A stretch of 64,000 nucleotides of DNA from Tissierella sp. P1 (GCF_002266425.1 NZ_NPMN01000001.1:124001-188000), one strand, 5' to 3'. Positions 8,514 through 18,983 are shown, numbered from the stretch's first letter. Notes: generated by a model not told the origin, from the sequence alone. Numbers and translations are program-made.

Positions 8514-10849
8514 ATGAAGAAAATTTTTATGTTAAGTTTCGCAAATATACGAAAATCTAAAGGACAGACAGTTTCTCTTTTTATAATGTTTTTGGTGGCA
8601 GGGTTTTTATTAAATGCAGGTTTACTTGTGTTTATAAACTTCGGAAACTTTTTTGAAAAAATAACTGATGAACTTAATACATCTGATGCTTATCATATAA
8701 TAGGTATGAACCTATATAATGAAGAAGTAGATCGATATATTAGAAATAATCATAATGTTTTAGAAATGGAAAAGTTTGATTCATTATATGCTTGGGCATC
8801 CATACCTTATAATGGTGATACACGTGAGCTAGCATTTCTCTTAAATGATGGAGATTTAGAGCGTAATCTTTCTAAATGGAAACTTATAGGAGAGTATTTG
8901 CCAACAGATTCCATGTCAATATACGTTCCATATGTATTAAATGTTGACGGAGGCTATGAGCTTAATGACGAATTTGAAATGAAAATTGATGATACAATTA
9001 TTGAGTTTACCATAAAAGGTTTTACGGAGGATGGGTTTTTCAGTTCTGTAGACACTGGGGTTTTGGGACTTTATATGCCTCATGAAACCTATGAAAAAGT
9101 AAGAGAGATATTAGGTGATAGCTATAAAGGTACAGTTGTTTTTACTAATCTTATTAAAAACGATAAATCCCTTGAAACAGGAATCAGAGAATTGATTGAA
9201 CAGGATAATATGATGACAAGGTCAGTATTGAGTATAGACTTACCTATTATACAGCTGTCTCGTACTATGATGGCAAGTATGACAGCAGCGATGATAGTAG
9301 TCTTTTCTGCTATTGTTGCGTCAGTATGCTTGATAGTTATCAGGTTTAAAATCAATAACAATATAGAAGAGGATATGATGAAAATCGGTTCATTAAAGGC
9401 CATAGGTTATACTAGCAGACAAATTATATATTCCATTGCTCTACAGTTTCTTTTAATAGCATTTGCAGGCAGTATAGGGGGAATAAGTATATCCTATTTT
9501 ACAATTCCCATATATTCTCTTATATTTGAAAGTCAGTCTGGATTACATTGGGTACAAGGATTTGATGGTATAATCAGCGGAATTACCTTGAGCATAATTC
9601 TATTGGCAGTAGTAATGGTAACTTTAATCAGTGCAGCACGTATTCGAAGACTTCATCCCATCATAGCTTTGAGAGGCGGTATAATAACACATAATTTCCG
9701 TAAAAATTATCTACCTCTCCATAAATCGAAGCGTAATTTAACTATTGTCCTTGCCTTTAAATCAATGTTCCAGAATATGAAACAGAGTATTATGATAGGA
9801 ATAATATTGATAGCAGTATCTTTTTCCAGTACCTTTGCAGTTATAATGTTCTATAATTCAGCAATTGATACTAAGGCATTTAATGAGATTCCGGGAGTTG
9901 AACTTTCAAATGTTATGGCTGTGTTAAATGATGATGCTGATACTGATCAACTGGTAAAGAAAATACGGAATTTAGATGGTGTGAGAAAAGTTCAATTCAT
10001 AGATGAAACCATGGTTAAAATAGATGATAATGACACCCTTACCTATGTTATGGAGGACTATTCTAAGAAGGAAACTGATATAATCTATGAGGGAAGGTAT
10101 CCTATTCATATAAATGAGGTAGTTATCTCGGGGCATTTGGCAGAGATGCTTCAAAAGAATATTGAAGATAATATTACATTAAAGAATGGTGAGAGAGAAG
10201 TAGAATTTATTATTACAGGTTTATCTCAAGGCATTAATAGAGGCTTATGAAAATCTTTATGACATATGATTCAATACTTAAGCTTAACCCAGATTTTAAA
10301 CAGCAAAATCTACAAATATATCTGAATAAAGGAGCAGATGTCCCTGAATTTATAAAGACCCTTGAAAATTCATATGGAGACTCTATAATGACAATAGTAG
10401 ATGCAGATAAGAATATGGAACAGAGTATAGGAATCTATATATCCATTGTTTCAAAGGTTGGAATTGCAATTTTGATTATAACAATGGCTGTAGTTGTTTT
10501 TGTTTTATACCTTATCATTAGTTCAGCCATTATAAGAAGAAAACATGAATTAGGAATACAAAAAGCAGTTGGATTTACAACATTCCAGCTTATGAACCAG
10601 ATTTCCTTTGGTTTTATGCCTCCTGTAATTATTGGGGTATTTATAGGGACTATAGCGGGAATGACACAAGGAAATAAAATTATGTCAATAGCGCAGAGGT
10701 CAATGGGTGTTATGAAAGCAAATTATATAATAAATACTCTTTGGATTATTTCATTTAGTATTGCTATTGTAATTATATCTTATATTACATCAATGCTTAT
10801 TACTTATAGCATTCGTAAAATATCAGCATATAAGCTAGTAAGTGAGTAA
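8514..10849 (+). pseudogene. FtsX-type ABC permease, frameshifted near its 3' third
   Basis: The ATG at 8514 follows the GGGGTGGT that also ends the ATPase gene. The N-terminal part has one membrane helix (about 17-38), a large extracytoplasmic domain of about 240 residues, three helices, then another helix and a second extracytoplasmic domain. The frame ends at 10250 inside that second domain. The missing last three helices lie in the next frame (10247-10849). Inserting one G in the AGAGG at about 10238-10242 gives one continuous protein of about 779 residues with two FtsX domains. I treat this as one gene with a one-base deletion. The partner ATPase is 7753-8511; together they would form a peptide or lipid exporter. 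Confidence 0.82.
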
Positions 10850-10874
10850 CACAAGGGGACGGTTCTCCTGTGTC
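10849..10874. repeat. Palindrome at the left end of the Y1 transposase element
   Basis: Imperfect inverted repeat with arms ACACA(A)GG / CCTGTGT around the core GGGGACGGTTCT. The same core in reverse orientation (AGAACCGTCCC) lies in the palindrome at the other end of the transposase gene (11684-11716). It may also terminate the upstream permease transcript. Confidence 0.7.
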
Positions 10875-10929
10875 ATTTTATATTGTTATCGCCTATGGTT
10901 TATGCTAAGCTAAAATAGAGGTGATTTCT

Positions 10930-11688
10930 ATGCCAAGAAAGTCAAGAGAAAAAAGTGATACAGGAATATATCATGTGATGCTGCGGGGGATAAATGGACA
11001 AATAATATTTGAAGATAATGAGGATTATGAAAGATTAATCCAAAGTATTGGAGAGTATAAAGGAGTATGTGAGTACGAGATATATGCCTATTGTCTCATG
11101 AGCAATCATATACATTTGCTAATGAAAGAAGGAAAAGAAGACCTTGGAATAGTCTTTAGAAGAATAGGAGCAAGCTATGTCTATTGGTACAATGGAAAAT
11201 ATAGTAGAACTGGACATCTATTTCAAGATAGATATAAATCTGAGGTAGTAGAAAATGATGAATATTTTTTAACTGTACTAAGATATATTCACCAAAACCC
11301 TATTAAGGCAGGTATTGAAAGAGAGATAGGAAGATATCCTTGGAGTAGCTATAATGAATATCTAGGAAAAGAGGGAATCTGTAATGCTAAATTTGCACTA
11401 GGATTCTTCGGACAGGATGAAAAAAGTGCAATAGCAGCGTTTGAAAAATTCAACTATGAAGAAAATAATGATAAATGCCTTGAATATGAGAAGTCACTAA
11501 GAATAGATGATAATGAAGCAAGAAAAATTATAATGGAATTATTTGGAGTAGAGGATACAATTGGAATTCAAAAACTCGAAAAAGAAAAAAGAGATAAAGT
11601 CATTAAAAAATTAAAGGATAGAGGATTATCAATAAGGCAAATCGAGAGACTGACAGGAATTAGTTTTAGTATAATAAGAAGAACATGA
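10930..11688 (+). mobile_element. REP-associated tyrosine (Y1) transposase, RAYT/IS200-like
   Basis: 252 residues from the ATG at 10930 (GAGGTG upstream). The protein begins MPRKSRE and shows the HUH motif in SNHIHLLM and the Y1 region around EYFLTVLRYIHQNPIKAG, which holds the nucleophilic tyrosine. A C-terminal helix-turn-helix-like tail (LSIRQIERLTGISFSIIRR) is typical of RAYTs. It is a single-strand DNA endonuclease/transposase that acts on short palindromes. Both flanks carry such palindromes in inverted orientation, and the stop codon lies within the right one. The gene appears intact. Degraded copies of its 3' end and palindrome occur at 51968-52031. Confidence 0.88.
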
Positions 11689-11716
11689 CACAGAAGAACC
11701 GTCCCTCTGTGTCATG
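11684..11716. repeat. Palindrome at the right end of the Y1 transposase element
   Basis: Inverted repeat with arms CATGACACAG / CTGTGTCATG around AAGAACCGTCCCT. It overlaps the transposase stop and mirrors the left palindrome at 10849-10874. Confidence 0.75.
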
Positions 11717-12136
11717 TTGATTTTACCCGTATTTGAATTAAACTGATTACATCATCCAGAACCTTAGGTTCTGTAACTTTAATCATTAACCAGCGGCTTC
11801 CATGAGAAGAAGTAGTGTTCTGATATAGGTTTTGTGTGTATTTGGCATAGGATGGGAGCATTAATTGGGTTTCAAGACTCTCTTTATTGCTGATTACTAT
11901 AAGAGCAATATAGAATCCTGACATGGGATAAAGTGTACATAAGGATTTTCCATATTTTCGGTATTTCACATTCCAACCGGGCTGCATGGAGCACTGGCTG
12001 TAATATAGTTTTGGATTAATATGATAAATACTTTGTAAAAACAAATTCAACCTTTGCCAAAGCTGAGTATTCACATATCTATTGATTTCATCTAATGAAG
12101 CTGATTATTTGGACCATATAATGCACTCCACTTCAT
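11712..12136 (-). pseudogene. DUF3788 family protein, frameshifted near its start
   Basis: The ATG at 12136 has AAGGAGAG upstream and encodes MKWSALYGPNNQ before a stop. The next frame carries SLDEINRYVNTQLWQRL and runs to 11712. One extra base near 12100 (for example CAGGCTTCA instead of CAGCTTCA) joins them into about 142 residues. The core GWNVKYRKYGKSLCTLYP is the DUF3788 (PF12663) signature, as is the ending SLIQIRVK. The function is unknown. It lies 25 bp after the AraC/GyrI gene in the same direction and is probably cotranscribed. It is a distant paralogue of the gene at 2752. Confidence 0.72.
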
Positions 12137-12161
12137 ACTTTTCTCTCCTTTTCTACAAGAG

Positions 12162-13070
12162 TTATTCTTCGGGTATAGGCATTACCCATACCTCCATACT
12201 AGTTGTATCTGGACTATGGTTTGTATAGCGTTCAATTGCAAAAGGTTTAGAAATAAGCTTATGATTTGGGAGCCATGTTTCAAACATATATTTATGAGCC
12301 TTGTATATTGCATCCATTACAAGATGTTCAAAGTCTTCCGCCTCAAAAGAACAGACTATATATTCTCCTTTAGGCAATTCCCATGAGGAAAAACCTAGAA
12401 TCTCTTCATTAGAAGAAGCCTCAGCTCCAGCAAAATAACGGTAATAGCCATCCTTGGTTCCCATATAAGTAACACCAAGTTCGTCACCACCCTCTTTTAA
12501 CCCTTCAATAGTCGGTTTACTTTCGTGAAAAATATTCCATAGCTTTCCAAGTGCATCTACACCAGTGTTACCGCTACCGGGCATCTGATCAATTGGTTCT
12601 TCTAATATAAGTCCAATAAAATATTGGGGAGATGAAATATTTCTTCGTGTAATTTCAAGAACAATTCCATCAGAAACCAAAGGAACATTCTCGTCCACAA
12701 GGGTATAATTCAGTAACAGCTGGGGTTTTACAAAATGATTTAGACGAACTGGATTGGTACGGTATTCCTCCGGAGTCATTCCAAAGGCATCTTTAAAGGC
12801 TCGTGTGAAAGTTTCGTGAGATGAAAAGCCAAAATCTAAAGCGATATCCAGAATTCGCTCATTGTTATCTTGCAAACCTTCAGATGCTTTTGCAAGACGG
12901 CGTAGCTTAATATATTCATTCACTGGCTTTTTGACTAATCGACTGAACAGCCTTTGATAATAAAATTGAGACAGTGAAGCAAGTTTTGCAAGAGCAGCAA
13001 TTTTAATTTCCTCTGAAAGATGTTCCTCAATATAGTCTATGGTTATTTGTATTTGTTCCCATGCGTGCAT
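12162..13070 (-). CDS. AraC-family regulator with GyrI-like effector-binding domain
   Basis: 303 residues from the ATG at 13070, preceded by GGAGGTG on the minus strand; the longer frame to 13130 has no RBS. The N-terminal HTH pair spans about 1-105 (ILDIALDFGFSSHETFTRAF is the second helix-turn-helix). The C-terminal half (about 140-300) is a GyrI-like ligand-binding domain ending in SMEVWVMPI. Full length and intact, unlike its relative at 1532-2463. The downstream DUF3788 gene is a likely target or partner. Confidence 0.88.
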   Translation of the reverse strand: MHAWEQIQITIDYIEEHLSEEIKIAALAKLASLSQFYYQRLFSRLVKKPVNEYIKLRRLAKASEGLQDNNERILDIALDFGFSSHETFTRAFKDAFGMTPEEYRTNPVRLNHFVKPQLLLNYTLVDENVPLVSDGIVLEITRRNISSPQYFIGLILEEPIDQMPGSGNTGVDALGKLWNIFHESKPTIEGLKEGGDELGVTYMGTKDGYYRYFAGAEASSNEEILGFSSWELPKGEYIVCSFEAEDFEHLVMDAIYKAHKYMFETWLPNHKLISKPFAIERYTNHSPDTTSMEVWVMPIPEE

Positions 13071-13721
13071 ATCTAAGCACCTCCTTATAAATAGAATAAC
13101 ATACCTATAATCAATTGGCTTGACCTCCAATGCCCTTTTATAAGGTTATTTATTTGCAGATAATCATATCATAATAGCAATTTGTATTTTACTTTCCATA
13201 ATTAAATTTCAGATTGATCATTTTACTTGAGGCAATACGTTTCGTTGTGCTAGGTGATTTATGAGTAAGAGACAGTATCAGATAATTACTAACGTTTATT
13301 GTTAGATTGGCATGTATTTCGAAGGTGAAAAATTTCGGTACAATAATAAAATATTTGGTTATCCTCGGTAAAAATGTTGAGTAAATAAAGTGATAATGAT
13401 ACTTATGATTTTTATGGATATGGCATCTAGATTATAAAGAAAAATGATTAAATATACTCTCTGAATTTTGGAGGCTGTGATTATGTCGTCAGTTTTATGT
13501 TATCATATTATTCATAGCAAAACACAAACATCATACAGGTAAGCAATTTTAGTATAATGTATGACATCTCAAGAAATATTAAAATAATCTCTTGTGATGT
13601 AATAAGCATTTCTAATTTAGCTATAGCTTGATAGAATGCCATATTTATCTATACTTTCAGAAAAAAGGCTTTGAACACTTTCAATTGTTCAAAGCCTTTT
13701 AATATTATAAATGTATGCTTA
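13071..13721. other. 650-bp gene-poor region
   Basis: No recognisable gene. A 19-codon open frame at 13483-13542 has GGAGG upstream and a hairpin downstream (ACATCTCAAGA near 13563, complement ending near 13599), but its product matches nothing I know. The terminator of the ars operon lies at the right end (13663-13700). Confidence 0.4.
13663..13700 (-). terminator. Terminator of the ars operon
   Basis: Perfect 15-bp stem (AAAAGGCTTTGAACA / its complement) with an 8-nt loop, ending in a T-run on the minus strand, 22 bp after the arsC stop. Confidence 0.88.
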
Positions 13722-14123
13722 CTAAATTTCATTGTTTCTAACTCTTTTAATCAAATCTTCCACTTTTTCCTTTATTATATCTCTAGTTTCCCGATAGTCT
13801 TCAATGAGTCCACCAGATGGGTCTGTTAGCCCCCAATCCTCGATATGACTATTTGGAACAAAGGGACACACTACATTACATCCCATAGTTATAAGAATAT
13901 CTACTTCCTCGGGTATATTAGATAATAACTTAGGATAGTGACCACTCATATCTATACCTGCTTCTTCCATTACTTGTACTGCCAAAGGCTTTACTTTTGG
14001 ATAATTTTCAGTTCCTGCTGAATATACTTCCAATATATCACTACCTAATTTTTTCGCCCAGCCTTCTGCCATTTGAGAACGGCATGAATTGTGAACGCAT
14101 ATAAAAGCAACCTTCTTTTTCAT
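13722..14123 (-). CDS. arsC: Arsenate reductase, thioredoxin-coupled type
   Basis: 133 residues, low-molecular-weight phosphatase fold. The P-loop CVHNSCRSQMAEG carries the nucleophilic Cys and Arg. Further cysteines in MGCNVVCPF are placed as in the thioredoxin-coupled ArsC of Bacillus and Staphylococcus, and the DPSGG Asp is present. It reduces arsenate to arsenite in the cytosol, the substrate of the Acr3 pump encoded just upstream. GGAGGAAT precedes the ATG. Last gene of arsRDA-acr3-arsC. Confidence 0.95.
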   Translation of the reverse strand: MKKKVAFICVHNSCRSQMAEGWAKKLGSDILEVYSAGTENYPKVKPLAVQVMEEAGIDMSGHYPKLLSNIPEEVDILITMGCNVVCPFVPNSHIEDWGLTDPSGGLIEDYRETRDIIKEKVEDLIKRVRNNEI

Positions 14124-14145
14124 TTAGTATTCCTCCAAATAAAGA

Positions 14146-15201
14146 TTATTTAGCTTTATTAAACCATCCCCTTGTATTGTTTGCTATCCTTACAAGAGTA
14201 AGCATTACTGGAACTTCAACAAGTACACCTACTACAGTTGCTATTGCTGCTCCAGATTTCAATCCAAATAAAGAAATAGCTACTGCTACTGCTAGTTCAA
14301 AGAAATTTGATGCTCCAATCATACCTGCTGGTGCAGCCACATCATGAGGTAATTTCCATGCTTTCGCCCATAAATAAGCAACAAAGAATATAAGAAATGT
14401 CTGTATTATTAGAGGTACTGCTATCAATACTATATTCATAGGATTATCAACGATTATTTGACCTTGGAAAGAGAATATAATTATTAAAGTTAATAAAAGT
14501 CCTATTATTGTAACATTACTAAACTTTGGAATAAAGGTTTTTTCAAAGTATTCTAATCCTTTATTTTTAGTGATAACTACCCTTGAAATCCAACCAGCAG
14601 ATAGTGGTATAACTACAAATAATACAACTGATAAAAATAATGTGGCCCACGGAATTGATATATCACTCATACCTAATAAGAAAGCAACTATAGGAACGAA
14701 TCCAACTAATATTATAAGGTCATTTGTGGCCACTTGAACAAGAGTATACGCTGGGTCACCTTTAGTTAAATGACTCCAAACAAATACCATAGCAGTACAA
14801 GGTGCTGCTCCTAAAAGTACTGCCCCTGCAAGATAATCCTTTGCTAAGTCGGGGGATATAACGCTTTTAAATACTACATTAAAGAAAAATACTGCTATCG
14901 CGTACATTGTAAATGGTTTAATCAACCAGTTTGTAACCCATGTAATTATAAGTCCTTTTGGATTTTCACCAACTCTTTTTATACTATGAAAATCAACCTT
15001 TAACATCATTGGATAAATCATTAACCATATAAGAATAGCTACTGGTATAGAAACACTTGCATATTCAAACTTACTTAAAAATTCAGGTATATTTGGGAGA
15101 TAGACTCCGATAAGTACTCCTACCACCATACATATAGCAACCCATAATGTAAGGTATTTTTCAAAGAAACTAATTCCTGATTGTAGATTTTCTTTTGCCA
15201 T
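14146..15201 (-). CDS. acr3: Arsenite efflux permease Acr3
   Basis: 351 residues with about ten hydrophobic helices, the length of ACR3-family (BART superfamily) carriers. The conserved cysteine of Acr3 is seen in LLGAAPCTAMVFVWS, and a typical PAGMIGASNFFELAVA block follows later. It exports arsenite and may be energised further by the ArsA ATPase encoded upstream. AAAGGGG precedes the ATG. Confidence 0.94.
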   Translation of the reverse strand: MAKENLQSGISFFEKYLTLWVAICMVVGVLIGVYLPNIPEFLSKFEYASVSIPVAILIWLMIYPMMLKVDFHSIKRVGENPKGLIITWVTNWLIKPFTMYAIAVFFFNVVFKSVISPDLAKDYLAGAVLLGAAPCTAMVFVWSHLTKGDPAYTLVQVATNDLIILVGFVPIVAFLLGMSDISIPWATLFLSVVLFVVIPLSAGWISRVVITKNKGLEYFEKTFIPKFSNVTIIGLLLTLIIIFSFQGQIIVDNPMNIVLIAVPLIIQTFLIFFVAYLWAKAWKLPHDVAAPAGMIGASNFFELAVAVAISLFGLKSGAAIATVVGVLVEVPVMLTLVRIANNTRGWFNKAK

Positions 15202-15251
15202 ATCTATATTCCCCTTTCATATGAAATTACTAATTTGAATCTAAGTAAGCT

Positions 15252-16996
15252 CTATTTTAAGAGCTTACTTAGATTTTGACCCTTTACTTCTTCTGGGATC
15301 CACTTAATCACTGCAAAATCTCCGTCAGATATCTCATTTACTTTATTAATCCATTGTATCTCATTACTTGCCTTTACTTTTAAGATTTCATTAGTTGTAT
15401 TAGTTGCATAGAAGCTTGAGTTAATAATCCACCATTTACTATAGATACCAGCCCTATTTAAGTCCTCCTGTAATCCCATAGCTTCATGAACAGGAGTGGT
15501 TTCAGCAAGTGTAACTATTATAACTTCGGTTTGACTACTATCTCTTAACTTAGGCAATAACTTCTTAACTGACTCAGGTATATCTCCTTGTGTTCGTGCA
15601 ATTTCTCTATTATAGCTTTGTGTGGATTCTAATAATAACAGAGTATGACCTGTTGGAGCTGTATCGATGACTACTACTTCATTTTGTGAACGTTCTACTA
15701 TTTCAGCAAAGGCTCTAAATACTGCAATTTCTTGAGTACAAGGAGATCTTAAATCTTCTTCAATATAAGCAATATCATCATCAGTCATGGTTTCCTTAGC
15801 TTTATTTAGTACTTCTTCTTGATATTTTTCTAGTTCTTTCTTTTCATCTATATTACTTATTGTAATTCCGTAACTTTCATCTATAACAAAGTTTAAATGT
15901 GCTGCAGGATCGGTTGTTGTTAAATGAACCTTCTTTCCTTTTTTAGCTAATTCAACAGCAATAGTAGCAGCTATTGTAGTTTTACCGACTCCACCTTTAC
16001 CCATAGTAAAGATAACCTTTTTATCTCTTCTATATAAATCTTCTATTATAATATTAAGTGAAGGGATATTATCAACAGTTAATTTATCATCATTATATTT
16101 AATATTATCACTTTTAAAAAATGCTCTTAGGTTTTCCAAACCCGTCATATTATAAGGTCTTAAAGGAATTTTATAGGTTTCAATATTTTTAAGTCCTTCT
16201 GGTATTTCTTTTAATGCATTTTGTTGTTTGTCAAAAATAGCATTAGAAAGATAATCATCATGATCTCTAAGGGCTCCATTAACTATTAGAAGCTGATTAC
16301 TTATTCCGATGTCTTTTAGCTCATTAGAAGCTCTATCAGCTTCTTTTAAAGTCGATACTTCAGGTCGGGAGATTAGTATAAGTGTAGTTTTTTCTTTGTC
16401 CGCTAGATTCTCTACTGCATTTTTATAGACTTCCTTTTTAGCTTCAAGTCCTGATAATTGGCCTAAACATGATGCGCATGAGTGCTTTCGCTAATGAAAT
16501 TAGTCCATGCTGATGGAAGTTGAAGCATCCTTAGTGTATGACCTGTTGGTGCAGTATCAAATATAATATGATCATATTCTTCGGCTGTTTTTTCATCAGT
16601 TATAAAACCAGAGAATTCATTGAAAGCTGCTATTTCAACTGTACATGAACCTGAAAGCTGCTCTTCCATATTTTTTAGTACAACTTCTGGTAGCTTACCT
16701 CTATATGGTGATAATACAGATTCCTTATATTCAGCAGCAGCATCTTCTGGGTCAAAATTGGCTACTACTAGATTAGGGATTTCATCTATAGGCACACCTT
16801 TATTATTTAACTCTGTTTCAAATACATCTTGAAGGTTTGAAGCAGGGTCAGTACTGATAAGCATAATTCTTTTACCCTCATCAGCTAAAGCAACTGCAAT
16901 AGCACAAGCAGTTGAGGTTTTTCCAACGCCACCTTTTCCGGTAAAAAATAAGTATTTTGTTAGGTTTATATCTTTTAAATTAAAATCTTTAAACAT
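15252..16996 (-). pseudogene. arsA: Arsenical pump ATPase ArsA, frameshifted
   Basis: The ATG at 16996 (AGAGGTG upstream) opens the first half, with P-loop FTGKGGVGKTSTA and the DTAPTGHTLRML signature. The frame breaks near 16475 after SESTH. Adding one G (CATGGCGCATC) restores GASCLGQLSG and runs without stops into the second half, which has its own P-loop FTMGKGGVGKTT and DTAPTGHT motif. The joined protein is about 582 residues, the normal length for the duplicated ArsA. It binds Acr3 or ArsB and hydrolyses ATP to drive arsenite export. ArsD, the metallochaperone, is encoded immediately upstream. The break is one base, so it may be a sequencing error. Confidence 0.88.
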
Positions 16997-17015
16997 AATA
17001 CACCTCTTTTCTATT

Positions 17016-17402
17016 TTAACAACATCCTTTTCCTCCACAACAGCCATTGTTTTGCTTTTTAGATTTTCTAGCTTCTAATTCAGACATGATATATTCCTTT
17101 GGTATCTCCAGCATCTTTATAAATTCCTCATTAGTTGGATATTCCTTTATTTTTACGACTTCTCCATCAACTATTGTAATAGGAAGAACATCTACACCTT
17201 CATCATTTAACATCTTATTTACTATTTTATTATCCACAAATATTTGAGGATTGTTGGTTAAATTATGTCTTTCAACTAATACTCCTTTTTTTTCTAACCT
17301 ATTAATAACAGTTGCAACTCTTAAAAGCTCCTTATCAACAGATGGTCCACATACTCCTGTTGCACAGCACATAGCTGGGTCAAAGATTATCATTTTTTTC
17401 AT
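17016..17402 (-). CDS. arsD: Arsenic metallochaperone ArsD
   Basis: 128 residues. The vicinal cysteine pair in FDPAMCCATGVCG (Cys12, Cys13 and Cys18) binds As(III) for transfer to ArsA. The tail NGCCGGKGCC supplies two more Cys pairs, as in many ArsD proteins. Thioredoxin-like fold. It lies 19 bp upstream of arsA and 20 bp downstream of arsR. Confidence 0.94.
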   Translation of the reverse strand: MKKMIIFDPAMCCATGVCGPSVDKELLRVATVINRLEKKGVLVERHNLTNNPQIFVDNKIVNKMLNDEGVDVLPITIVDGEVVKIKEYPTNEEFIKMLEIPKEYIMSELEARKSKKQNNGCCGGKGCC

Positions 17403-17422
17403 ACTTAGTTCCCTCCTATTAT

Positions 17423-17746
17423 TTATTTACAGCCACATTTTGATATACCTTTACAGATGCAATCTTCAGTATCAGTTATAATATTCATTAAAAATAGAAT
17501 AATTTTATTACATTCCATTAAATTTAAAGAATAGTGATTCCAAAGCCCATCTTTTCTAATATTTACTAGATTAGACTCCATTAAAACCTTCATGTGGTGA
17601 GAAAGGGTAGGCTGAGAAAAGTCAAAATGCTCTAATATATCACAGGCGCACATCTCACCACAAGATAATATATCAAGTATTTGAAGTCTCTTTGGATCTG
17701 ATAATGCTTTAATAATTTTTGAGTTTTCTTCATAATTAACTTTCAT
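17423..17746 (-). CDS. arsR: ArsR-family arsenite-responsive repressor
   Basis: 107 residues, winged helix. The metal site ELCxC-type motif appears as GEMCACDIL in the recognition region (LSCGEMCACDILEHF), and a further cysteine-rich tail (CICKGISKCGCK) may add ligands. It represses the ars operon until As(III) or Sb(III) binds. The upstream region holds a consensus promoter and a dyad where it likely binds. Confidence 0.94.
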   Translation of the reverse strand: MKVNYEENSKIIKALSDPKRLQILDILSCGEMCACDILEHFDFSQPTLSHHMKVLMESNLVNIRKDGLWNHYSLNLMECNKIILFLMNIITDTEDCICKGISKCGCK

Positions 17747-17761
17747 TTAATCACTCCCTAC

Positions 17762-17777
17762 ATAGATATATGTCTAT
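17762..17777. promoter_or_regulatory. Probable ArsR operator
   Basis: Inverted repeat ATAGA-N6-TCTAT lying just downstream of the predicted start of transcription of arsR on the minus strand. ArsR sites in Firmicutes are AT-rich dyads of this kind. Confidence 0.6.
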
Positions 17778-17784
17778 ATAATAA

Positions 17785-17813
17785 ATTATATGCACTTGGG
17801 AAAGCGTTGTCAA
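17785..17813 (-). promoter_or_regulatory. Consensus SigA promoter of arsRDA-acr3-arsC
   Basis: On the minus strand, TTGACA (17808-17813), exactly 17 bp, and TATAAT (17785-17790): a perfect match to the consensus, 39 bp before the arsR start. Confidence 0.85.
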
Positions 17814-17903
17814 TAGCACATGTAAATATAATTACAATATTTATTGATAGATGATTATCTATACATGGTATATATTTATAGATTTGAAAATGTTAGTAAA
17901 AAT

Positions 17904-17940
17904 AAAATCCAGTCAAGAGAATTAATCTTGACTGGATTTT
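17904..17940 (-). terminator. Terminator of the arsR-arsP-like operon
   Basis: Perfect 15-bp inverted repeat (AAAATCCAGTCAAGA and its complement) with a 7-nt loop, immediately after the permease stop; the minus-strand right arm ends in TTTT. Confidence 0.85.
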
Positions 17941-17942
17941 AT

Positions 17943-18956
17943 TCATATAAATAAATATCCAAATATATTAAAGGCATATCCTATAATAAGTATTCCTAGA
18001 GTAACTACACCAATAAATATACCTAGAAGCTTTCTCTTAACAACCTTAGAAAGCATAATCATTGAAGGAAGGGAAAGTGCTGTTACACCCATCATAAAAG
18101 ATAGAGCTGTTCCTAATCCTACTCCTTTTAATACTAATGCCTCTGCAATGGGTAATGTACCAAATATATCTGCATACATGGGTATGCCTACAAAGGTAGC
18201 TATTAATACAGAGTACCATTTATCTTGACCTAGTATTGCTGATATAAAAGATTCTGGAATATAGTTATGGATGGCAGCTCCAATTCCAACACCTATAAAG
18301 ATATACATCCATACTTTCTTTATAATATCTAATACCTGCTCCTTAGCAAAGTTTATTCTATCTATAACTGCTAATTTCTGATCCGCTATATCAAGTACAG
18401 GATTGTTAAAAACAAAAGATTCCACATATTTTTCTAATCTGAATTTACTTATAACTGTTCCGCCAACTACAGCGAGGATTATACCGACTATAACATATGC
18501 TATAGCTATTTTCCAATTGAATATACTAGCCAATAGAATAATAGATGCTAAATCTACTAAAGGTGATGAAATTAAAAATGAAAATGTAGTACCAATGGGT
18601 AGGCCTGCACTAGTAAATCCAATGAATAACGGTATAGAAGAGCAGGAACAAAATGGTGTAACAGTACCAAGTAAAGCAGCTAAGATATTTGCTGTAATTC
18701 CATGGAATCTACCTAGTATCTTCCTAGTTCTTTCTGGTGGAAAAAAAGATTGAATATAGGAAATTCCAAATATCAATATTGAAAGTAAGATAAATATCTT
18801 AATTACATCATAGATGAAGAAGTGGATGCTTCCACCTAGTCTACTATGAATATCTAAGCCAAAAATATTTTCTACAAGAAGTTTAATTAGATTGAAAAGC
18901 CATTCCATTTTAAGTAATTGTGTATTTAGCCATTTTAAAATAACCATATATTTCAC
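17943..18956 (-). CDS. Permease of the ArsP/DUF318 family
   Basis: 337 residues, eight or more hydrophobic helices. The conserved TPFCSCSSIPLF motif near residue 100 is the hallmark of the DUF318 (PF03773) permeases, which include ArsP, the exporter of trivalent organoarsenicals such as methylarsenite. Cotranscription with the arsR-type gene 27 bp upstream supports an arsenical or other metalloid substrate. Related proteins have also been linked to copper or zinc, so the substrate is not certain. Confidence 0.82.
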   Translation of the reverse strand: MKYMVILKWLNTQLLKMEWLFNLIKLLVENIFGLDIHSRLGGSIHFFIYDVIKIFILLSILIFGISYIQSFFPPERTRKILGRFHGITANILAALLGTVTPFCSCSSIPLFIGFTSAGLPIGTTFSFLISSPLVDLASIILLASIFNWKIAIAYVIVGIILAVVGGTVISKFRLEKYVESFVFNNPVLDIADQKLAVIDRINFAKEQVLDIIKKVWMYIFIGVGIGAAIHNYIPESFISAILGQDKWYSVLIATFVGIPMYADIFGTLPIAEALVLKGVGLGTALSFMMGVTALSLPSMIMLSKVVKRKLLGIFIGVVTLGILIIGYAFNIFGYLFI

Positions 18957-18983
18957 CTTCTTTAAATATTATTAGACAATTGA

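Noticed and set aside
10238-10256. Programmed ribosomal frameshifting to join the two permease frames
   Set aside because: No slippery heptamer or downstream pseudoknot was seen, and five other genes show the same kind of one-base break.
13483-13542. 19-codon open frame with GGAGG upstream and a hairpin downstream
   Set aside because: No family match and too short to judge; the surrounding 650 bp look non-coding. Noted as a possibility only within the gap entry.
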